In this document: in pieces, positions 47,823 to 54,447 of the stretch | How positions within the stretch are numbered: position 1 is the stretch's first letter | Layout of the letters: the number at the start of each line of letters is the position of its first letter | Origin: Chroococcidiopsidaceae cyanobacterium YX2bin18 | GTDB lineage: Bacteria > Cyanobacteriota > Cyanobacteriia > Cyanobacteriales > Chroococcidiopsidaceae | Direction: 5' to 3' | Assembly (NCBI GenBank): GCA_030446505.1 | Contig: JAUJND010000017.1 | Coordinates: 1 to 54,447, forward strand | DNA length: 54,447 nucleotides | Notes under the pieces: generated by a model | Database searches by the model: none | What the model was told of the DNA's origin: nothing | The model's input: the letters and a program-made list of their open reading frames with translations, nothing else | Made by a program: the position numbers and the translations under genes

Positions 47823-50340
47823 ATGGGATCTCCATTGATGATATGGCTACAAGAACGGACAGGTTTAGGAGTTCTTTCGCCAGAAGTATTAAATGGCATT
47901 GCTCAAGTGCTTGAAGAACAAGTGGTGCCAGCCAACTACCGCCTAGTTTTAGAAGATACGCCTCCTGAAGCACTATACATTCTTAAACAAGGTCAGCTGG
48001 AAAGTTACCGTGTAAGCAAAACAGGCTTATTACCTTGTAGCTTCTTGCCAGGAGCAGTTATTCACTTACATGAACTGCTATTAAATCAGCCAGCTCAAAG
48101 AACTGTGGTTGCTCGAAGTGATTGTCACTTGTGGGTTGTAAGTGCTGCTAAATTTCAGCAATTGGTAGCTCAATATCCGGAAATTAGCCAGATCCTCTCA
48201 CTACAACTAGCCCAAGAACTAGCACAGATATCTGACCAACTTACCTATGAGCAGGAGCGCCAAGCAGTAATTCGTCCCTACCTTGTACCCAAGGCTAAAC
48301 GTGGAGTTGTGGGGACAAGCCGTTATGCAGTCCGCCTCCGCCAACAAATTAAACAAGCAGCACATGATATGCGACCTGTTCTTGTTTTTGGAGAACCAGG
48401 ACTAGAAAAAGACAACACATCTGCCCTAATCCACTTCAGTTCCCAAAAGCGTCGAGAACCGATAATTCAAATCGTCAGTGGTCTTTTGCAAATGACTGGG
48501 GCAGACTTGTTTGGTCGTGCAGGTGGTAAACCCGGACTGCTGGAATGGTTAGGTGCAGGAACCTTGGTGCTTAACAATATCCAAGATCTGCCTGCTGAAC
48601 TGGTACCTAAAGTAGCTCAGTTGATTGAGACGGGTACTTATACCCCTGTTACCCGTGCGGGAGAGCCACTGGCACAGCCGTGTTCTAGTAATGCCCGGAT
48701 TATTATGATTGCGGAAAAAAGCATACCTGCAATTGAGCGCTTGGTGGGTCATGTAATCAAAGTTCCACCGCTACGAGTACGTAAAGCCGACATTAAAGCC
48801 CAAGTAGACTATTACGCCAGCCTTTACTGTCAGACTAAATACCTACCAAAACCGAAAGTTACGCCAGAAGCCATACGCCGATTACAAGAATACGATTTCC
48901 CCAGTAACCTGCGGGAGTTACAAAGCTTGGTAGAGCGATCGATCGCTCAGGCTGCGGGAGCGCCAGAACTGACAGAAGAAGTGTTCTGGTCAACACGGGC
49001 TAAAGGCAAGCGGTTTCGCTTTAATCTCCTCAATGCTTATCCTGGTTTGCGGTGGTTTCTCCGCAGCGATTGGTGGCCCGACCGGATTAATTATGGCTTT
49101 ACATTGGGAGCTTTTGCTGTTGTTGTCGTTCTTTTATTTATTGGTCCCCAGCGTCGCAGCGAGAATGTAGCCTTAAACCTGTTCTGGGCTTGGTGGTGGC
49201 CCTTGGTTCTATTGGGCTTTCCCTTTGTAGGTCGCTTGTGGTGTTCTATTTGTCCCTTCATGATTTATGGGGAAGTCACCCAAAAGCTTTCGTTATGGCT
49301 CTGGCCCCGGCAACTAAAGCGCTGGCCTCGTGAACAGGCTGAGAAATGGGGAGGCTGGTTCCTATTCGGGTTATTTGCCCTAATTTTTCTATGGGAAGAA
49401 CTCTGGGATTTAGAAGATACTGCCTACCTTTCTTCCTGTCTGCTGCTGTTGATTACCGCCGGAGCGATGATTTTTTCTGCCATTTTTGAGCGTCGCTTTT
49501 GGTGTCGCTATCTCTGCCCGATTGGGGGGATGAATGGTTTGTTTGCCAAGCTATCGATGATTGAGCTTCGGGCTCAGCAGGGAACTTGTTCTGCGGAATG
49601 CACCACTTTCCAGTGTTATAAAGGAGTCCCCAAAAAGGGGGAGGGCTTGGAGACAGGGGGCTGCCCTTTGTACTCTCACCCGGCTCAACTGGAGGATAAT
49701 CGGGACTGTGTGCTGTGCATGACTTGTCTTAAAGCCTGTCCTCATCGCTCAGTCGAGCTAAATTTGCGTCCCCCTGGAATTGAGTTGTGGACTACTCATG
49801 TTCCTCGCACCTACGAAGTAGCTCTGTTGCTGTTGCTGCTAGGTGCGCCCTTTCTCCACCGCTTACCGGAGTTACAAGCTTTGTTAGGCTTGCACTTTGA
49901 TTTGACACAGTTTTGGACGCATTTAGGAGTATCGCTTGCAGCGCTGGTTCCGGCAATTGTTCCTTTTGCCGCTTATAGTTTAATCCGCTTGCAGCCGTCT
50001 CTCAAACCCCGACCTTTTGTAGAGCTAGCTTATGGGTATTTACCCCTAGTATTAGGTGCGAATTTAGCTCATTATCTACGTTTGGGATTAGGAGAAGCTG
50101 GACGAATTCTGCCTGTAGCTTGGGCAACTTTTGGTTACAACGGTGAGGAATTACCGATATTAGTTGCTCACCCGTTTTCGTTATTGCTTTCTTGCAGGGA
50201 ACGACGCTGATTAGTTCGGTGCTTTTAACAGTGGTGTTAACCCAAAAATTGCCCGTCAACCCCTACGGCTGTTACTACCTCAACACATTGGGGCGATCGC
50301 TCTAGGGGCAAGTCTTTGGTCTATTATTGTCGGTCTGTAG
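47823..50340 (+). CDS. Fusion: cyclic-nucleotide-type domain, sigma-54-like AAA domain, NapH/NosR-like polyferredoxin
   Basis: Residues about 15-130 match the Crp/Fnr cNMP-binding fold (LYILKQGQLESYR, LPGAVIHLHELLL). Residues 160-390 follow the sigma-54 activator AAA fold: GVVGTSRYAV, Walker A GEPGLEK (190-196), LFGRAGGKPGLLEWLGAGTL, VPPLRVRKADI, YDFPSNLRELQSL. The Walker B aspartate/glutamate are Asn-Asn (VLNNIQ) and the GAFTGA loop is gone. After 420 there are membrane segments and Cys clusters CSIC (474-477), CRYLCP (561-566), C589/C593/C598 and CVLCMTCLKACP (629-640). The frame slips near 50180 (HPFSLLLSCRERR is artificial) and 50246; other frames continue to 50340. Likely a redox- or ligand-controlled membrane electron carrier, not a sigma-54 activator. 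Confidence 0.82.
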
Positions 50341-50481
50341 GACTGTGCAGGTTTTCTGAGGAGAACCAAACTTCGACTATCAGCAATTTCAAAGGTTTAG
50401 CCGTCAGCAATACCAATTTCAATAAGTCAAGATGGGCGTTTAAAGCCTCGGTAGATAGAGAGCCAATGGGGAGGAAAACTG

Positions 50482-51105
50482 ATGTTTATAAGTGCCGAAC
50501 TACGATGGTTTGAGCATGGCATACTACCAGAGGCGATCGCTCAGTGGTTTCCAGGCATGAACTTGGTAATTATTTAGCACCAGTAGAAGAACGCGTTGAT
50601 ATATATCTCTATTTACCTAAGTGTGAGTACATGGGGATTAAACTTCGACAAGGACGGCTGGAAGTTAAGTGGCGTAAAGCAGAACTAGGCATTATGCATT
50701 TTGGAGATACGGTAGAAGGCAAGGCGGAAAAAATGGGGCAAGTGGTTATGTGAAGATCCCACACAAGAGAGCTTTCATCCTCAACATCTTGCGGCTGAAA
50801 AGTCTTGGGTAAGTGTTAAGAAAGCGATTCCAGTGTCGATATCAATTAATTCCTGGCAAATCAATAAAAGCTGTTCCTGTAACTGAATCAATTGACCAAG
50901 GCTGTACTGTTGAACTAACTCAGCTAAGTATTAATGGTAATAATTGGTGGGTGGAGTCTTGCTTTTGAAGCCTTTGGTGAAGATGATTGTTTGATCAATA
51001 ATCTCTCAAACAGTAGCTAGCGAAGTTTTCCAGACTTCTAGCGGTTTAAAGTTGCTATTTCTAGATGCTTACGTTTATCCTAGATGGCTTTCTTGTGTTG
51101 TCTAA
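50482..51105 (+). pseudogene. Conserved hypothetical protein, several frame breaks
   Basis: ATG 50482 follows GGGGAGGAAAAC. It begins MFISAELRWFEHGILPEAIA, then needs a base near 50556 to continue ELGNYLAPVEERVDIYLYLP, GRLEVKWRKAEL and KAEKWGKWLCEDPTQESFHP (break near 50742), KSWVSVKK, then RFQCRYQLIPGKSI, then a further shift at about 50945 to give SLAFEAFGED and another near 51015 to give FQTSSGLKLLFLDAYVYPRW and TAA at 51105. The pattern reminds me of a conserved cyanobacterial hypothetical; no function. Repaired length is about 205 residues. Four or more breaks in 600 bases make decay as likely as sequence error. Confidence 0.55.
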
Positions 51106-51243
51106 TTAGATGCAGTTAAGGTAGCGATTTCTATCTCATTCAGTGATGCAATGCTAAATTCTCATGCTTTAAATTTTTAACATTTCCGAAAACACTCTTA
51201 GCCATCTTGAAGTACCTTTATAGCAGAACTTTGAGGGCAACAT

Positions 51244-52237
51244 ATGCCAGTCAAGCTACGCATCGCTACGTTCAACTTGGAGAATCTGGACGACAAACCT
51301 GATCAGATAGCCAACACTGGATGAGCGCATCGCCGTAATGCGACCTCAACTTATTAGACTCAATGCTGACATTCTTTGCTTACAGGAGGTTAACGGGCAG
51401 GAGGGACAGGGATCTCGGCAGTTGCTGGCTTTGAAGAAACTTTTAGAAGGAACGCCTTACACCAACTATCATCAAGCAACCACAAAGACTGTGGATGGAA
51501 AGCAAGTTTTCGATGAACGCAACCTTGTTATTCTCAGTCGCTTTGAGATTATTAAATATCAGCAGTACAAGCACGAATACGCACCTGCCCCTTTCTACCA
51601 AAAGGTAACAGCAAACCCACCTGAAATAGAAGCACAAAAGGTCACTTGGGAGCGACCGCTCCTGCACGCCACAATTAAGCTGACTGACAGCCAAATTCTA
51701 GAGGTAATTAACGTACACCTGAAATCCAAACTGCCAGCAGAGATTCTGGGGCAAAAGTTAAACAACTATATGTGGAAGAACCCCTCCGGCTGGGCTGAGG
51801 GTTTCTTCATTTCTTCAATGAAGCGAGTAGGACAGGCACTAGAGGTGCGGATTCTTATCGATCAGCTATTTGATGCTAATGAGAACACGCTGATTATCGT
51901 TGGTGGCGATTTTAATGCAGAAACTGATGAAGTTCCTGTGGAGGCTATTCGCGGCGATATCGAGAATACGGGTAATGATCAACTAGTTAAGCGAGTAATG
52001 GTAGCTTGTGAGCGGACAATTCCTGAACCTTCTCGCTTCACGCTGCTGCATCGCGGCAAAGGGCGAATGCTAGACCATCTATTAGTATCTAGGATGCTGC
52101 TGGCTTATTACAGAGGGTCTGAAATTCACAACGAGTTGCTGCACGACGAGTCGATTGCTTTTGCCACTGACAAGCAGTATCCAGAGTCAGACCATGCACC
52201 AGTGATTGCAGAATTTGAACTACCCAATAGCGATTAG
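51244..52237 (+). CDS. Endonuclease/exonuclease/phosphatase family protein, frameshift near the start
   Basis: From ATG 51244 the sequence reads MPVKLRIATFNLENLDDKPD, then a frame slip at about 51305 and the remaining frame RLNADILCLQEVNGQEGQGS to TAG at 52237. All EEP landmarks are there: NLENLD (Asn), QEV (metal-binding Glu), VINVHLKSK (His), GGDFNAETDEVP (Asp/Asn) and SDHAPVIAEF (Asp-His). Total length about 330 residues. Members cut DNA, RNA or phosphodiesters; there is no signal peptide. It lies 88 bases before the DUF2278-lamin-tail gene and probably shares a transcript with it. Confidence 0.85.
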
Positions 52238-52325
52238 CTTGCGCGATAGCTATGCTTGACGCGCCGGGTAAATAACTTAGTTGAAAAACGAATCTGAACT
52301 AATTAACTAAAAAAGGAGAACCTAT

Positions 52326-53372
52326 ATGTCTCTAGATCAAGGTTACGGTGTTCTAAAGGGTCGGGTTGTGGATCGTAGGCTGGAAGGCGAGGAGGATGAT
52401 AGCCCCCACTATCAAGTCCATGTGAAAGCCGATCAGCAAGACTATCGCCTTGCTATCAATGTAAAATCAGTCCAGCAACCTTTTGATCTGCTCTACTTCG
52501 TGGATAACGATTTTAAGCACCCCATAACTGAGCAGCTAATCGATGAATTGGGAAATAACTTTTTTGGCTTCAAATATTTACCTAGCAAGCCCGGAGGGAT
52601 GGCTCTAGATTACATTCGTGGGAACCTGTTTGATATCAATAAGATGAAGCCGTTACCGTTCAACTCACCTGGTACTGAGAACGACCTTAACGAAATAATC
52701 GACTTATTTATCAAGCGGGCGATCAACAGTAATGAGGCAGTTCTTTATGCGTTTGGAGAACCTTGGGGCCCTGAGAATAAACCTGACAAGATTTTCCGCT
52801 TTAGCCCTGGTAGAGGTGTTCATAACATTCACATGAATCAGGGCAGCAGTGGTAAGTTTGGCAGAGAAAACGGTGTTTGGCAGGATGGTGGATTGCTGAT
52901 TCACTTTCCATCAAGGAACCAGTGGATTGGTGCCTTTTTTGCATTCCAGTCCCAGTCGTTCCACACTGATGACCAAAATGGTCACACACTGCCATCAGTC
53001 CTAGGGACTCCTCCACTACCGTTAGATCCAAGAACTCCTCAGATAGATGCAGAGGTTAGAATCATTGCCGCCTTGGTGAATCCTTCCGGCGACGATCTAA
53101 GTAAGGAGTCGGTTACTTTGATGAATACCTCGCCTCAGCCAGTAGACCTTAGCGGTTGGGTTTTAGCTGATAGATTGAAGCAGAAGCACTCCCTTAATGA
53201 CATCAGCCTCGATCCTGGTGAAGTTGTTACTGTACCTTTAACTGGAAAAAATGCCCAATTGGGAAATAATGGCGGTATCATCACCCTTTTGAATCAGCAA
53301 GGGATCAAGGTTGACGGTGTCTCCTACACCAAAAACGATGCCCAAAAGCAGGGCTGGATGATTGTGTTTTGA
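52326..53372 (+). CDS. DUF2278 (YukJ-like) domain with C-terminal lamin-tail domain
   Basis: The 348-residue protein starts at ATG 52326 after AAAAAGGAGAACC. Residues 1-230 are DUF2278: YGVLKGRVVDRRLEGEEDD, a GVHNIHMNQG (165-174) and QDGGLLIHFP. Residues about 240-348 form a lamin-tail domain (ESVTLMNTSPQPVDLSGWVL, DPGEVVTVPL, GIKVDGVSYTK). Lamin-tail domains in bacteria often join nucleases and extracellular proteins; DUF2278 has no proven activity. The nuclease gene just upstream suggests a functional pair. No signal peptide is evident. Confidence 0.8.
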   Translation: MSLDQGYGVLKGRVVDRRLEGEEDDSPHYQVHVKADQQDYRLAINVKSVQQPFDLLYFVDNDFKHPITEQLIDELGNNFFGFKYLPSKPGGMALDYIRGNLFDINKMKPLPFNSPGTENDLNEIIDLFIKRAINSNEAVLYAFGEPWGPENKPDKIFRFSPGRGVHNIHMNQGSSGKFGRENGVWQDGGLLIHFPSRNQWIGAFFAFQSQSFHTDDQNGHTLPSVLGTPPLPLDPRTPQIDAEVRIIAALVNPSGDDLSKESVTLMNTSPQPVDLSGWVLADRLKQKHSLNDISLDPGEVVTVPLTGKNAQLGNNGGIITLLNQQGIKVDGVSYTKNDAQKQGWMIVF

Positions 53373-53471
53373 TTTAACTGAGGAGACGCTAAATTTTTTC
53401 CCTGAGAGCAATGGTGGGGATTTTTTAATATCAAAATCTCAGCAGTGCGACGTATCCCAACTGCCTGCCTC

Positions 53472-54251
53472 TCACTCAGCAACCTGCAACTTGTGAGCTG
53501 TTTGCAGAATTTGTCCAGCCAAAATTGCCGCACCGAAACCATTGTCAATATTTACCACTCCCACACCAGCTGCACAAGAATTAAGCATTGTCAAGAGAGG
53601 GGCAATTCCTCCAAAGCTTGCACCATAGCCGACACTGGTAGGAACTGCAATCACTGGACAATCTGCTATACCTGCAACAACACTGGGTAAGGCTCCCTCC
53701 ATCCCGGCGACAACAATTAAAACAGATGCCGAATCGATTACATGGCGGTTACTCAGTAAGCGGTGAATACCAGCAACGCCGACATCCCAAAGGCGCTGTA
53801 CTCGCAAACCACATAGTTCTGCTGTAACCGCTGCTTCTTCTGCAACTGGTAAATCAGCCGTACCAGCCGAGAGAATGCCAACTGTACCGGAATACTGCGG
53901 TTCAATGGCAGCAGGAGTAATTGCACAAATTCGGGCAGATGGGTAGTAGTATAAATCAGCAACTTTTTCTTGTAGTTGAGTATAAACTGCTGGTTCAATC
54001 CGCGTTGCCATCACTAGAGGATTATGCGATCGCATTACTTCCATAATCTGAGCAATCTGTTCCGGTGTCTTACCCTGTCCCCAGATCACCTCTGGAAATC
54101 CAGTTCTAAGGGTGCGATGGTGATCAATGCGAGCAAAGTCACCCACAGGTTCATAGGCAAAATGCTTAAGTTTTTCTAAAGCAACAGCTGGATTAACTTC
54201 GCCAGTTGCAACAGATTCGAGTAAGGATTTTAGAGCTTCAGGTTGAGTCAC
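53472..54251 (-). CDS. larB: LarB-type carboxylase of nickel-pincer cofactor synthesis
   Basis: The 259-residue protein has an N-terminal part (residues 1-110: MTQPEALKSLLESV, DHHRTLRTGFPEVIWGQGKT) and a C-terminal AIR-carboxylase-like domain (VGILSAGTADLPVAEEAAVT, VVAGMEGALPSVVAGIADCP, VPTSVGYGASFGG). LarB carboxylates nicotinic acid adenine dinucleotide at the start of the pathway that makes the cofactor of lactate racemase. In cyanobacteria larB is often present without an obvious racemase. No larC or larE lies in the window. Confidence 0.88.
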   Translation of the reverse strand: MTQPEALKSLLESVATGEVNPAVALEKLKHFAYEPVGDFARIDHHRTLRTGFPEVIWGQGKTPEQIAQIMEVMRSHNPLVMATRIEPAVYTQLQEKVADLYYYPSARICAITPAAIEPQYSGTVGILSAGTADLPVAEEAAVTAELCGLRVQRLWDVGVAGIHRLLSNRHVIDSASVLIVVAGMEGALPSVVAGIADCPVIAVPTSVGYGASFGGIAPLLTMLNSCAAGVGVVNIDNGFGAAILAGQILQTAHKLQVAE

Positions 54252-54282
54252 AGCGAGGAGAGGAATAGGGATACTAATAACT

Positions 54283-54447
54283 CTATTCTGTTACTTTAAG
54301 TTCATACTTATTCCAGAGTGTTCCACCTTGAGAACCCAGAGCAGAATATTTTACACCTTGGACGCGATCGCGTACCGCGGCTAAAGACAGTTGAGTTACC
54401 AAATGAATATAAGGTAAGTATTCCTGTGTCAGTCGTTGGGTTTGATC
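54283..54447 (-). CDS. C-terminal end of an ABC solute-binding protein (partial)
   Basis: The last 54 residues of a protein whose start lies beyond the window. The sequence, from TQRLTQEYLPYIHLV through AAVRDRVQGVKYSALG to NKYELKVTE, matches the C-terminus of family 5 (dipeptide/nickel-type) solute-binding proteins. The stop codon is at 54283-54285. It is 31 bases upstream of larB on the same strand, so both may be in one transcript; a peptide or nickel substrate is plausible but unproven. Confidence 0.65.
   Translation of the reverse strand, partial: DQTQRLTQEYLPYIHLVTQLSLAAVRDRVQGVKYSALGSQGGTLWNKYELKVTE

Overview
The window is a piece of a cyanobacterial chromosome. The evidence is direct: photosynthesis genes (psbV, a psbV2-like gene and petE in a row), many copies of the octamer GCGATCGC (the HIP1 site), CRP-type and glycosyltransferase families with cyanobacterial wording, and heptamer-like GC-rich intergenic repeats of the kind common in Nostocales and Chroococcidiopsis-like genomes. 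The genus cannot be fixed from the sequence alone. No rRNA, tRNA, CRISPR array, complete insertion sequence or prophage was found.

Layout. 0-4.3 kb: small membrane protein, TPR protein, IscA/SufA-type Fe-S carrier, a cyanobacterial protein of unknown function, a FetB-like permease. 4.3-6.9 kb: tandem repeats, then sucC-sucD. 7.0-9.8 kb: an ABC-2 permease/ATPase pair. 10-16.4 kb: leuB, prepilin peptidase, a DUF2007-like protein, accD, psbV, psbV2, petE. 16.6-17.9 kb: two rhomboid genes in tandem, the first gutted. 18-23.5 kb: a multidomain sugar-dehydrogenase-like protein and uvrB. 23.9-26 kb: a CsbD/lipoprotein/hypothetical trio and rpe. 26.2-30.5 kb: subtilisin-like protease, toxin-antitoxin remnants, serpin. 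30.7-39.6 kb: AI-2E-type permease, LCP protein, alpha/beta hydrolase, agmatinase, pyrH-frr, a geranylgeranyl-reductase-family flavoprotein. 40.7-47.4 kb: an exopolysaccharide-type cluster (HepA-like exporter, sulfotransferase, three glycosyltransferases). 47.5-54.4 kb: a 30-residue membrane ORF, a cyclic-nucleotide-domain/AAA/polyferredoxin fusion, an EEP nuclease, a DUF2278-lamin-tail protein, larB, and the end of a solute-binding protein.

A dominant feature is the number of broken reading frames. About seventeen genes carry single-base indels or short scrambled duplications, including genes a cyanobacterium should need (accD, psbV, uvrB, leuB). Both sides of each break stay highly conserved, and many breaks sit in short homopolymers. 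This fits draft sequencing or assembly errors better than real decay, except for the rhomboid deletion and the toxin-antitoxin remnants, which look genuine. Broken genes are labelled pseudogene because the frame as given is interrupted; the text says what I think the underlying gene is.

Best candidates for new biology: the cNMP/AAA/polyferredoxin fusion at 47823 with degenerate Walker B and no GAFTGA loop; a possible three-way-junction RNA between psbV and psbV2 (15043-15140); the EEP nuclease next to the DUF2278-lamin-tail protein; and the unannotated 30-residue membrane ORF divergent from the fusion gene.
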